Source: Pannonibacter phragmitetus_B (GTDB taxonomy: Bacteria > Pseudomonadota > Alphaproteobacteria > Rhizobiales > Stappiaceae). Taken from it: a stretch of DNA of 64,000 nt. How positions within the stretch are numbered: position 1 is the stretch's first letter; every line of letters begins with the position of its first letter. The stretch lies in the NCBI RefSeq assembly GCF_050510895.1, contig NZ_JBNINT010000001.1, positions 2,418,001 through 2,482,000 on the forward strand. Direction: 5' to 3'. Both the position numbers and the translations under genes were made by a program. The notes beneath the pieces were generated by a model. It did not search any database, was not told where the DNA came from, and was given only the letters and a program-made list of their open reading frames with translations. This document shows positions 17,852 through 27,653 of the stretch, in pieces.

Positions 17852-20162
17852 GCCCGGATCACCTCTCCCGCTGCCTTGGCGCCCTCCACCTTCGCCTTTG
17901 CCTGCTCGGCAAGGCGAAGGGCCTGATCACGCCCGGCGAGATACGGCAGCGGCCAGCTGGCCTTGCGGTCGCCCTGCTCCACTGCCGCATGCAGCGTCCA
18001 GTAGGGATCTGACAGATGCGGACGGGCAAGGCAGACCAGATCGGCACGGCCTGCCATCAGGATCGAGTTCACCTGATCGGCCTCTGTGATGTTGCCCACC
18101 GCCATGGTCGCCAGACCCGCCTCGTTGCGGATGCGGTCGGAGAACGGGGTCTGGAACATGCGGCCATAGATGGGGCGCGCGTCCGTCGTCGTCTGACCGG
18201 CGGACACGTCGATGATGTCGGCACCCGCCTCAGAGAAGGCCCGGGCGATCTCCACAGCCTCGTCCGGCGTCACGCCAGCCTCACCCACCCAGTCATTGGC
18301 CGAGATGCGCACCGACATGGGCTTGTCCTGCGGCCAGACGGCACGCATGGCGCGGAAGACTTCCAGCGGGTAGCGCAGGCGGTTTTCAAGGCTGCCGCCA
18401 TATTCATCGTCGCGCAAGTTGGACACCGGCGAGATAAAGGACGACAGGAGATAGCCGTGCGCGGCATGCAGCTCGATCATGTCGAACCCGGCGCGCTCCG
18501 CCATCTTCGCGGCCTCGACGAACTGGCCGAGCACCAGATCCATATCGGCCCGGTCCATCGCCTTCGGCACCGCATTGCCCTTGGACCAGGCAATGGCGGA
18601 AGCGGATAGCAGCGGCCAGTTGCCGTCCGGCAACGGCGCGTCCATGCCTTCCCAGCCCAGCTGCGTCGAGCCCTTCCGTCCCGAATGGCCGATCTGGCAG
18701 CAGATCTTGGCTGCCGTTTCCGCATGGACGAAATCCGTCAGCCGCTTCCAGCCAGCCTCATGCTCCGGCGCATAGAGACCGGGGCAGCCGGGGGTGATGC
18801 GCCCTTCCGCCGACACGCAGGTCATTTCGGTGAAGACAAGCCCTGCCCCGCCCTTTGCCCGCTCGGCATAATGGATCAGATGCCAGTCGCCCGGCACCCC
18901 ATCCACCGCCTTGTACTGGGCCATGGGCGAGACGACGATGCGGTTTTCCAGCCGCATGCCGCGCAGCGTGAAGGGGCAAACATCGGCGTGCGCCCCGGCT
19001 GGCCGCCGGCCTGCTTCTGGAACCAGTCTTCCGCCGAGCGCAGCCACTCCGGGTCGCGCAGGCGCAGGTTCTCGTGGGAAATGCGCTGGGAACGGGTGAG
19101 CAGCGAATAGTTGAACTGCACCGGGTCGAGGTCCAGATAGCGCTCCACCTGCTCGAACCATTCCAGCGAGTTGCGGGCGGCAGATTGCAGGCGCAGCACC
19201 TCGATGCGGCGCTCTTCCTGATAGCGCTCGAAGGCCGCTTCCATGCTGGATTCGCTGTGGAGATAGGTGGCCAGCGCAATTGCACTGTCAAACGCAAGCC
19301 GCGTGCCGGATCCGATGGAGAAATGCCCCGTCGCCGCTGCATCGCCCATCAGCACCACATTGCCGTTGTACCACTTCTCGCAGATCACACGCGGGAAGTT
19401 CATCCAGACAGCAGAGCCGCGCAGATGTGCTGCGTTGGACATGAGCTTGTGGCCATCCAGATGCGCGGCAAACACCTTCTCGCAGGTCTCGATGGTCTCT
19501 TCCTTGGACATATGCTCGAAACCGAAGCGGTCCCAGGTCTCCTGCGTGCATTCCACGATCACCGTCGCCGTGTCGGCATCGAACTGATAGGCATGCACCC
19601 ACATCCAGCCGTGCTCGGTCTTCTCGAAGATGAAGGTGAAGGCGTCATCGAACTTCTGGTGCGTGCCGAGCCAGATGAACTTGCACAGGCGCAGATCCAC
19701 ATCGGGCTTGAACACATCCGCATATTCACGCCGCACCAGCGAGTTGATGCCGTCGCTGGCGACCACGAGATCATAGTCCTTGCGGTAATCTTCAGCGGTC
19801 TTGAACTCCTGCTGGAATTCCAGATTGATGCCCAGCTCGCGCGCCCGCTCCTGCAGGATGATCAGCAGCTTCTTGCGGCCAATGCCGGCAAAGCCATGAC
19901 CGCCGGAGACGGTGCGCACACCGTTGTGCACGACGGCAATGTCATCCCAGTAGGAGAAGTTGGCGCGGATCTCTTCCGTGCTCTTGGGGTCGTTGCGCGC
20001 CATGTTGCCAAGCGCGTCATCCGACAGCACGACGCCCCAGCCAAACGTATCGTTGGCCTTGTTGCGCTCCAGCACAGTGATGTCATGCGCTGGATTGCGC
20101 AGCTTCATCGAGATCGCAAAATAGAGCCCCGCGGGCCCGCCTCCCAGGCACAGGATCTTCAT
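17848..20162 (-). CDS. 2-aminobenzoyl-CoA monooxygenase/reductase-type fusion (flavoprotein hydroxylase + old yellow enzyme), one frameshift
   Basis: From ATG 20162: an FAD monooxygenase half (KILCLGGGPAGLYFAISMKL Rossmann motif, GD motif in VVLMGDAAATGHFSIGSG) of about 400 residues, then an FMN old-yellow-enzyme half (RGMRLENRIVVSPMAQY, ELHAAHGYLLSSF, NLRDDEYGGSLENR). The frame breaks at the G-run 18973-18976 (four seen, five expected), which restores MFAPFTLRGM and a single protein of 771 residues. That fusion and size are characteristic of 2-aminobenzoyl-CoA monooxygenase/reductase, which hydroxylates and then reduces the ring; databases often label relatives bifunctional salicylyl-CoA 5-hydroxylase. 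First gene of the operon. The RidA and ligase partners favour anthraniloyl-CoA. Confidence 0.88.
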
Positions 20163-20218
20163 TGCCGCAGTCCCTTCCGTTTGTCTTGTTGAGCATGAGC
20201 CTGCCACCAGCCGGAAAT

Positions 20219-20236
20219 TATTTCAAGCTTGAAATA
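20219..20236. promoter_or_regulatory. MarR-type operator palindrome
   Basis: TATTTCAAGCTTGAAATA is a perfect 18-base palindrome, 57 bases upstream of the first gene of the anthraniloyl-CoA operon. Length and symmetry suit a MarR dimer. Related sequences occur at 8203-8218 and 24020-24035. Confidence 0.65.
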
Positions 20237-20639
20237 TCGACTTTCGGCAACTGTCGGAGATCCGTCTTACGGGAGAAGGTACGGACGAAGGGGCTAAGGC
20301 GACTCAGCCGCGCGCAACAACGGCCGACCACGGACGCCAGAAACCAAAAACTGCAAGTTTTTTTGTTGCAACCATGCAACATGTAACGAAAATCATAACC
20401 TGATAAATCTACCACTTCGCCATGATTTCTGCCCGCAAAAACAATTAATATTTTTTGCAATTCCAATCAAAGTACGGAAATCCCTAGGTCAGATTCCGAT
20501 ACCGCCTCCCGAACACAGGCCCCAGGAAAAATTCGCAACTCAGCAATTGGAGGATGTGTCGGAAACAGCCGCTTCACAATGCGTGCATCGCCATATTAGA
20601 CGACGGCCAAAGCTTACCTTTTGTCTCGCAGGTCCCCTG
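20237..20639. other. Intergenic region upstream of the autotransporter
   Basis: No convincing gene. Bases 20350-20470 are AT-rich compared with the surroundings and probably hold promoters. A small inverted repeat GTTGCA-accA-TGCAAC lies at 20365-20380 beside an eight-base T-run; it has no U-tract on either transcribed strand and may be an operator. An in-frame TTG at 20547 after GCAATTGGAGG-like sequence could extend the autotransporter but gives a less plausible signal region. Confidence 0.4.
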
Positions 20640-23271
20640 ATGTCACATCTCTCCGAAATTCAGCAGAGCATTCCCTCTCCCCGGAAGCCTCGCCATCGCA
20701 CGCGCCAGTTGCTTCTGGCTTCCACCGGAGCCTTTTGCTGCATTCTGGCGGAAGCACAAGCACAGCAGATCATTGAAGGTGCTCTGGCGACTGTCATTAC
20801 GACGCCAGTAAACTATAACACCAACGTTTCTGTAGGCCGGAACACCGACGGCACGCTAATCATTCGCGATGGCGGCACGATCAGCAATACAAGGGGCGAT
20901 ATCGGAGATGGCGATATCGGCAATCCATCCGGCATCACCGGTGCGGCCACCGTCACGGGGCCTGGTTCAACCTGGACGAATAGCCAGAGCCTCTTAATAG
21001 GCAGAATCAACAACGGCACACTGACGATCGAGAACGGCGGCGCTGTCAGCAGTATGCATGGCTTCATCGGCCACTTTGACGGCAGCACAGGCGCGGTCAC
21101 AGTCACGGGAGCTAGCTCCAGCTGGACAATCGACGATGAGCTCTACGTAGGCGAAGACGGCACCGGCACGCTTACAATAACCGCTGGCGGATCTGTCAGC
21201 AATGTGTCCGGCTATATCGGGGATGGTGACGGCAGCGGTTTTGTCACCGTCACGGGAGCAGACTCCAACGGGAACGTCTCAAGCTGGACGAACAGCTCAA
21301 CGCTTGATGTGGGCTATTATGGCACCGGAACGGTGACAATCGCGGATGGCGGTGAGGTTAGGGTTGGCGCGGCTGGATTGGATGGCAAATACAATGGCGC
21401 AGTCAATATTGCATCTTCCGATAGTGAATCGAATGGAACCTTAAATATCGGCGCAGAAACCGGCTCCAATGCCGCTGCCGCAGGAAAACTGAATGCTGCG
21501 TCGCTTGTCTTCGGCGATGGCAACGGCAAGCTCGTTTTCAACCACACCAGTACGGACTACGATTTCTCAACGTCGATTGCCCGTCCATCCAATGCTACCG
21601 GCCAAGGCACCATCGAGCATTTGGCGGGCAGCACCAAGCTATCCGGCGACAGCTCCGGTTTCAGCGGCAAAACGAATGTCTCCGGTGGCACGCTATACGT
21701 GACAGGATCGCTCGGTGGCACCATCAACGCCCTGGCGGGCGGCACGCTGGCCGGAACGGGAACCATCGGAACGGGCAGTTCCACGATTACCATCGGCAAT
21801 GGCGGCAGGCTGTCGCCCGGGCTTGACGGCTCAGTGGGCACGCTGACCATGAACGGCAACCTGAATCTTGCAAGCGGCTCCACCTATGTGGTGCAGGTAT
21901 CGGGCAACAGCAGTGATGCCATCAACCTCACCGGCACCGTGACGATCGCCAGCGGCGCAGCACTTCAGTTTTCCGGCACAGCCACCGCGCAGAGCTACAC
22001 CATCCTAACGGCATCAACCCTCACCGGCACCTTCTCGACGGTCGAATGGGGTGACGTCAGCGGCTACGAGGTTGCCTATAACGAGACGAACGGCACCATA
22101 CGCCTGGTGCGGGCCTCCGGTTCTCAGTCTGGATTCCTGACGCCGAACCAGTCGTCTGTTGCCTCTGCAATCCAAACCGGCACGGCACCTGCCGCTGTGA
22201 CCTCTGCGGTTTCGAGACTGGCCTCCGGTCAGCGGGCCGGAGCACTGCAGCAGCTCTCCGGCCAGAGCCATGCCGACATGAACAGCGGCCTCGTGAAGAT
22301 CAACACATCTGTCAATAACACGGTCAACGCCCGCGTCCGCACCGTTACCAGTGGCGTGGCAGCCCCCACCGTGCCGGTTCTGGGCTATGGCGAAGAAAAA
22401 GACCGTGACAGACGACCGCTTCGCCGCCTTTGAAAAGAAGGAAGTGCCCGCCGATCCGGACCGCTTTGCCGTGTGGGCAAACGGCTTTGGCTCCTGGGGC
22501 CAGGCTGGTGCCACCGATGGCGGCTCCTCAACCGGCATGACAAATGCCGGCATGCTGGCGGGCGGCGATGCGATCATCACCGGTAATCTGCGGGCCGGCG
22601 TGTTCGGCGGCTTCAGCCGCTCGTATTTCGATGACAGCAGCAGCAAGGGCAACAGCAGCAACTATCATGCTGGCGCCTATGCAGGCACCAGTTGGGACGC
22701 CCTCTCCATCCGCACCGGCCTCAGCTACACTTGGTATGAAGTCAACACGAAGCGCGCCATCAGTGTCCTCAAAGAAACCGTTGAAGGCAAGTATGACGCC
22801 TCCAGCTTGAACGCCTTTAGCGAGGTCAGCTACCGCATCGAGACGGCCTACGCCGCATTCGAGCCTTTCGCAGGCTTGGCCCATACCCACCTGAAGACGG
22901 GCGGCTTCACCGAAACGGGCGGCATCTCCGCACTCACCATCGGAAGCAGCACGAGCGATACGACCTATACCACTCTTGGAATGCGCGCCTCGACGGATGT
23001 GAACCTCGGGCCGGTGACTGCAAGCCTGCGCGGCTCCCTCGGCTGGCTCTATGCTTTCGGCGATCTCGATGCCACCAGAACGGCACGGTTTGCCACCGGC
23101 AGCAGCTTCAGCGTGACCGGCACGCCGCTCGACCGCAACGCTGCTCTCGTGGAAACCGGCGCGGACTTCAGCCTCTCACCTTCCGCGACGCTGGGCGTCA
23201 CCTACAGCGGCCAGTTCGGCAAGATTGCACAGGAGCACGGCGCCAATGCGAGATTGCGCGTCCAGTTCTGA
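20640..23271 (+). CDS. Autotransporter (type Va) with beta-helix passenger repeats, one frameshift
   Basis: ATG 20640 gives an unusually long signal region: a basic segment PRKPRHRTRQ, a hydrophobic LLLASTGAFCCILAEAQA and likely cleavage after AQA. The passenger has at least three repeats of about 50-60 residues built on GTLTIxxGGxVSN, GxIGDGxGSxGxVTVTG and SSWTNSxxLxVG, the T5SS/PEP-CTERM-associated repeat type; a GGTLAGTGTIG segment (autotransporter beta-strand repeat) follows. The last about 280 residues form the beta-barrel, ending in aromatic F (RVQF). The frame changes in the A-run 22396-22400 (one extra A), splitting passenger linker from barrel. Restored length about 876. Role unknown; surface-exposed adhesin-like protein is likely. 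Confidence 0.87.
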
Positions 23272-23352
23272 GACGATGGAGCGGCCGGTCGCGCAGCATC
23301 AGATTGCGCCGCCGGCAAGCATCGCAAACACGATCCAACACTTCCTCACAAA

Positions 23353-23388
23353 GAGCTGCCGCGTCCTCATCGTGTGATGCGGCAGCTC
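23353..23388. terminator. Hairpin after the autotransporter
   Basis: Ten-base perfect inverted repeat GAGCTGCCGC / GCGGCAGCTC with a 16-base loop, 82 bases after the autotransporter stop. There is no U-tract, so it could be a weak or Rho-assisted terminator or an RNA structure. Confidence 0.35.
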
Positions 23389-23536
23389 ATGCACACTCTC
23401 CTGATGCATGATGCCGTGAGACCACCGTTGCTCCGGACTGGCCACCCACTCTCGATAAGACAAGCGCTTCGGGAGCTGGTATCAGAGCAGCTCAACCAAA
23501 ACACATTGCCTCACGACCAAACCTCCGGAGATATGC

Positions 23537-24021
23537 ATGGCTTCCGTACAGACCTCATCCACACAGCCCGCCGGAGGAAATTCGGTAAACGAGACATACG
23601 ATGACTGGGCCGTGCTGTGCTCTGAAACCGAAAAAGGCCGGGCCTGCCTGATGACCCAGCAGCAGCGTACGAAGGACACCAATCAGCTCGTGCTGGCGAT
23701 GGAACTGGCCTGCGTTTCGGCGGAGCAGTTCCAGTGCAATCTGGTGCTCCCCTTGGCCTGCGGCTCACCGATGGCGTTACGCTGCAGATCGACGATGGTC
23801 CCGTCACCAAGCCAGTGCCTTTTGCAACATGCCTGTCCGCAGGCAGCATCGTGCAATTGACCTTCGATGCTGGAGCCCTCAATGCCCTCAGGACAGGCAA
23901 CACGCTGAAGCTGACTGCAAGGGTCCATGACAGCGGCCAGAATATTGTCTTCGGTGTCTCCCTGAAAGGCTTCGCCGCAGCACATGACCGGATGCTGGCG
24001 CTCTGCGTGCCTGTAAAATAA
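23537..24021 (+). CDS. IalB-family (invasion-associated locus B) protein, one frameshift
   Basis: ATG 23537 is preceded by CCGGAGA at good spacing. The sequence NETYDDWAVLCSE, RACLMTQQQ and LAMELAC matches the IalB fold; after a break in the C-run 23749-23752 (four seen, five or an extra T expected) it continues GLRLTDGVTLQIDDG, FATCLSAGSIVQLTF and ends LALCVPVK. Restored length about 161. IalB proteins are normally exported, but I find no signal peptide at this start; the upstream frame stays open without a convincing hydrophobic segment. Either the export signal is lost, another sequence error hides it, or this copy stays in the cytoplasm. Conserved cysteines remain. Confidence 0.8.
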
Positions 24022-24035
24022 TTCAAGCTTGAAGC
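24020..24035. promoter_or_regulatory. Palindrome upstream of trpL similar to the MarR operator
   Basis: AATTCAAGCTTGAAGC contains the perfect 12-base palindrome TTCAAGCTTGAA and matches 13 of 16 positions of the site before the anthraniloyl-CoA operon. It overlaps the end of the IalB gene and lies about 105 bases before trpL, where a trp promoter would be expected. Confidence 0.35.
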
Positions 24036-24137
24036 GACTGGTCTATTTTGCAACAGGGGCGCGGGAAGTGGTGCGAGGGTGATTTTTAGGTCCTCTCCCC
24101 GGTTGCCTGCCGCCTGTAGCCGCGCTACGCAAACGGC

Positions 24138-24185
24138 ATGAACACGCAGATGATCCGCATGGGCTGGTGGTGGCAGGACGCTTGA
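24138..24185 (+). CDS. trpL: trp leader peptide TrpL
   Basis: A 15-residue peptide, MNTQMIRMGWWWQDA, with three consecutive Trp codons at positions 10-12. It ends three bases before the antiterminator arm of the attenuator. Ribosome stalling at the Trp codons when charged tRNA-Trp is scarce would favour antitermination and trpE(G) expression. In Sinorhizobium the equivalent leader peptide and its small RNA also act in trans. Too short to be found by ORF length but unmistakable in codon content and position. Confidence 0.9.
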   Translation: MNTQMIRMGWWWQDA

Positions 24186-24187
24186 TT

Positions 24188-24270
24188 GGCGGCCTTGCGA
24201 TTTCTCATGTTCTGACGTGATCGAAGTTGACCCAAAGGCCGCCGCGGCAAGACCCGCAGGCGGCCTTTGG
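24188..24270 (+). promoter_or_regulatory. trpE(G) transcription attenuator
   Basis: Two mutually exclusive pairings are visible. Terminator: CCAAAGGCCGCC (24232-24243) with GGCGGCCTTTGG (24259-24270), a perfect 12-base stem. Antiterminator: GGCGGCCTT (24188-24196), just after the trpL stop, pairs perfectly with AAGGCCGCC (24235-24243), inside the terminator arm. The U-tract after the terminator is poor (TCTGTCT). The arrangement fits ribosome-mediated attenuation. Confidence 0.85.
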
Positions 24271-24323
24271 TCTGTCTGGGGCCTGGCTGGGGAAGGCCTG
24301 GACCTGAACTGGAGGATGGACGA

Positions 24324-26492
24324 ATGCCGGTACCGGCTGAGCAGACTTTCAAGACCAAGGGCGGCATTGCCGTCACACGCGGCGCACGTCCGGCAGACTA
24401 TGCGGAAGGAACCTCCCGCTGGATCGACCGGCTGGATGCAGAGCGCGGCGCGGTCCTCTCCTCCTCCTATGAATATCCGGGCCGTTACACCCGCTGGGAC
24501 ATGGCGCTGGTCAATCCGCCGCTGGTGCTGGAATCGGCAGGGCGAAACGTCGAAATCCGCGCCCTCAACGCCCGCGGCCTTGTCCTGCTGCCCGCCGTTG
24601 CCCGCGTTCTGGCCGCCCATCCGGACGTTGAGGACTTCACCTCCACCGAAGGCCGCATGACGCTGACGGTGCGCAAGCCCGCTGCCCCCTTCCGCGAGGA
24701 AGACCGCTCGCGTCAGGCTTCCACCTTCTCCGTGGTGCGTGCCATCAAGGAGCTGTTCGCCTGCGATGATGATCAGCTCGGCCTTTACGGGGCCTTTGGC
24801 TATGACCTTGCCTTCCAGTTCGAGCCGATCGAACTGAAGCTGAAGCGCCCGGCAGACCAGCGCGATCTGGTGCTTTTCCTGCCCGATGAGATCCTCATCG
24901 TCGACCACCATGGCCGCCGCGCCTATGTGCTGGAATATGACTTCGAGGTGGATGGCAAGCGCACCCATGGCCTGCCACGCGACGGGGAGAAGCAACACTA
25001 TCAACCGGCCAATGAAGATCCGGGCCGGGGTGACCATGAGCCGGGCGAATATGCAAAGATCGTGGACCGGGCCAAGGAGTATTTCCGCCGGGGCGACCTG
25101 TTCGAGACCGTACCGGGCCAGACATTCTACGAGCCTTGCGCCAATCCGCCTTCGGCTGTTTCCCGCCGCCTGCAGCAGATCAACCCCTCACCCTATTCCT
25201 TCTTCATCAACCTCGGAAATGCGGAATATCTCGTCGGCGCCTCGCCGGAGATGTATGTGCGCGTCACCGGTGGGCGGCGGGTGGAAACCTGCCCCATCTC
25301 CGGCACCATCCGCCGCGGCAAGAATGCCATCGAGGATGAGGCGCAGATCCGCAAGCTGCTGAACTCCGCCAAGGACGAGGCAGAACTGACCATGTGCTCG
25401 GACGTGGACCGCAACGACAAGAGCCGCGTCTGCGTGCCCGGTTCAGTCAAGGTCATCGGCCGCCGTCAGATCGAGATGTACTCCCGCCTGATCCACACAG
25501 TGGATCATATCGAGGGCAGCCTGCGCGAGGACATGGACGCGCTCGACGCCTTCCTTTCCCACGCCTGGGCTGTCACCGTGACCGGCGCGCCGAAGCGCTG
25601 GGCGATGGAGTTCATCGAGAACAACGAAAAGAGCTCCCGCGCCTGGTATGGCGGTGCCATCGGCGCCGTGCTGTTCAACGGTGACATGAACACCGGCCTC
25701 ACTCTGCGCACCGTGCGCATCAAGGATGGCGTTGCCCAGATCCGCGCTGGCGCCACGCTGCTCTATGACAGCATCCCGGAAGACGAAGAGGCCGAGACCG
25801 AGCTGAAGGCCGAAGCCATGCGTGCTGCTGTGCGCGAGGCGGGGCTGGCCGTGAAGGCAACGGAAACCGTGCGCGAGAAGAAGCCAGGTGCGGGCCTCAA
25901 GATCCTGCTGGTGGACCACGAGGACAGTTTCGTCCACACGCTGGCCAACTACTTCCGCCAGACCGGCGCCGATGTGGTCACCTACCGCACGCCCGTTGCC
26001 GACCATGTGTTCCATGACGTGAACCCGGATCTGGTGGTCCTCTCCCCAGGCCCCGGCAGCCCGAAGGACTTCGACTGCGCCGCCACCATCGGCCGTGCCC
26101 GCGCCCGCGCCCTGCCGCTGTTCGGCGTCTGCCTTGGCCTGCAGGCTCTCGCCGAAGGGCTTGGCGGGGAACTCGGCCAGCTCGACGTGCCAATGCACGG
26201 CAAGCCCTCCCCCATAACCCTCACCGGCAATTCGGTGCTGTTCGAAGGCTTGAGCTCGCCGGTCACGGTCGGCCGCTACCACTCGCTCTTTGCGAAGAAG
26301 GACAAGCTGCCCGCAGACTTCCGCGTCACGGCAGAAACGGAAGACGGCGTGATCATGGCCATCGAGCACACCAGCGAGCCGATTGCCGCCGTCCAGTTCC
26401 ACCCGGAAAGCATCATGTCTCTCGACCAGGAAGCCGGCCACCGCATCATCGAAAACGTGGTGACCCGTCTGGTGAAGAGGCGGCGGGCGTAA
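24324..26492 (+). CDS. trpE(G): Fused anthranilate synthase TrpE(G)
   Basis: 722 residues from ATG 24324 with GGAGG nine bases upstream. An in-frame TTG start inside the terminator hairpin is rejected. The N-terminal 500 residues are the chorismate-utilising TrpE component (PISGTIRRG, DVDRNDKSRVC, SHAWAVTVTGAPK, GGAIGAVLFNGDMNTG); the C-terminal 200 are the class I glutamine amidotransferase TrpG (LLVDHEDSFVHTLANYF, LSPGPGSPKDF, nucleophile Cys in LFGVCLGLQAL, QFHPESIMS). It makes anthranilate from chorismate and glutamine. The single-chain fusion is typical of rhizobia and relatives. Regulated by attenuation and probably by tryptophan feedback. Frame intact. Confidence 0.97.
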   Translation: MPVPAEQTFKTKGGIAVTRGARPADYAEGTSRWIDRLDAERGAVLSSSYEYPGRYTRWDMALVNPPLVLESAGRNVEIRALNARGLVLLPAVARVLAAHPDVEDFTSTEGRMTLTVRKPAAPFREEDRSRQASTFSVVRAIKELFACDDDQLGLYGAFGYDLAFQFEPIELKLKRPADQRDLVLFLPDEILIVDHHGRRAYVLEYDFEVDGKRTHGLPRDGEKQHYQPANEDPGRGDHEPGEYAKIVDRAKEYFRRGDLFETVPGQTFYEPCANPPSAVSRRLQQINPSPYSFFINLGNAEYLVGASPEMYVRVTGGRRVETCPISGTIRRGKNAIEDEAQIRKLLNSAKDEAELTMCSDVDRNDKSRVCVPGSVKVIGRRQIEMYSRLIHTVDHIEGSLREDMDALDAFLSHAWAVTVTGAPKRWAMEFIENNEKSSRAWYGGAIGAVLFNGDMNTGLTLRTVRIKDGVAQIRAGATLLYDSIPEDEEAETELKAEAMRAAVREAGLAVKATETVREKKPGAGLKILLVDHEDSFVHTLANYFRQTGADVVTYRTPVADHVFHDVNPDLVVLSPGPGSPKDFDCAATIGRARARALPLFGVCLGLQALAEGLGGELGQLDVPMHGKPSPITLTGNSVLFEGLSSPVTVGRYHSLFAKKDKLPADFRVTAETEDGVIMAIEHTSEPIAAVQFHPESIMSLDQEAGHRIIENVVTRLVKRRRA

Positions 26493-26542
26493 GCTCAAGC
26501 CCCCCGGCGCAGAACTTGCGCCGGGAAATTCTATCAATGTCC

Positions 26543-27569
26543 TCAGACGCCAGCCTTCTTCAGCGTCTTGCGGAACCTTGCCGCCACCTTGCCAAAACCT
26601 TCGTCCGTGCCGTGGATCTCGTCGATCCAATCTGTCACATCCGGCATAGCGCCCCGGCAATCGACAAGCCAGATATCTGTCTGCTTGGGATCGCCCGCCA
26701 CACGCTCCAGCATGTCATAGAGCGCATCCACCAGAAACTTGATGATGTTGCGCCTCAGGGCATCATCCACGATGCCCCGCGCATCCAGCGGTTCGCCGAG
26801 CCATTCGTCCCGCTTCGCATGCTTTGGCTTTCTCGGATCCTTTGCCTGCTTCAATTCAGGATAGGCGTGGTCATAGCCATGAATGAAGACCGGCAATTTC
26901 TTGAATTCCTTGTACTGGCGAATATTGGCAATCACATTCCGGTAAGCCTTTTCCAGAAAAGCCAGCTTTTCACCAAGAACAGCCATATTGATATGTCCTG
27001 ACACATCTTTTTCGTTGCTGTTGAACGGCTTCAGAATGTCGTGCAGCGCCGCCTTCCCGGTGACCGGATCTTCGCCAATGATGTCGTTTCCAGCGGCAGA
27101 AAACAGGAAGCCCTTCACGTTGTCCCGGTATTGCCAAAGGGAGGCCAGATACTCGTTCCCCCTTACCCAAAGGACCGTAGACCATGTTTTCTGCAGTATC
27201 TCCGGCCGCAGAAACGGAATAGATGAGGTAGTCCTTACCTAGGTGGTCGACAACATCCTTCACAAGCAAGGGAAACTGATGCCAGCTGTCGCCCTCTTCA
27301 ACGATAACGGGAAGATTTTCACCTGAGTTGAAACGGTTGCGGAACCGAACCCAGCGCCGCCAGCGTTCTAGGTTATTGCCGATACCAAGGGCGCTTTCCA
27401 GCTCTGCCTGTTCAGGTGGGATCTCCACCTTTTTCGGGTCTGGAACAATAGCAAAGTCAAGACCATGACGGCGCGCCTGAACTTTGGCAACGGCAAGAAT
27501 CTGTTCGTCCGTTGACGCGGGATCCAGTAGAATTGCCAGATACTGAGCATAGGTGATTTTCTCTGCCAT
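26543..27569 (-). CDS. SGNH/GDSL-like hydrolase of unknown role, one frameshift
   Basis: ATG 27569 (MAEKITYAQYLAILL). Block I is EEGDSWHQFP with Ser95; a second block has YSVSAAGDTAENM; after the break the protein has FLFSAAGNDIIGED (GND block III) and, near the end, DWIDEIHGTDEGF, which supplies the D-x-x-H of block V. The frame changes in the C-run 27158-27162 (five seen, four expected), restoring NEYLASLWQYRDNVKG and about 341 residues. No signal peptide. Such hydrolases act on esters of lipids or carbohydrates. It is divergent, with an 84-base gap, from a trypsin-like protease. The pair is GC-poorer than the metabolic genes around it. I do not recognise a named family. Confidence 0.7.
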
Positions 27570-27653
27570 GACTTACCCCTTCCCCACTTCCCTTTCGTTA
27601 ACTATACTTAAAATTGCATAACATTCAATACACCAGCTCTCGAGGAGGGCGTC

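Noticed and set aside
23374..23604. 76-codon frame between the autotransporter and the IalB gene
   Set aside because: No ribosome-binding site, no family features and it overlaps the IalB start in another frame.
24267..24323. Longer start (TTG) for trpE(G)
   Set aside because: It lies inside the terminator stem and lacks a ribosome-binding site; ATG 24324 has GGAGG upstream.
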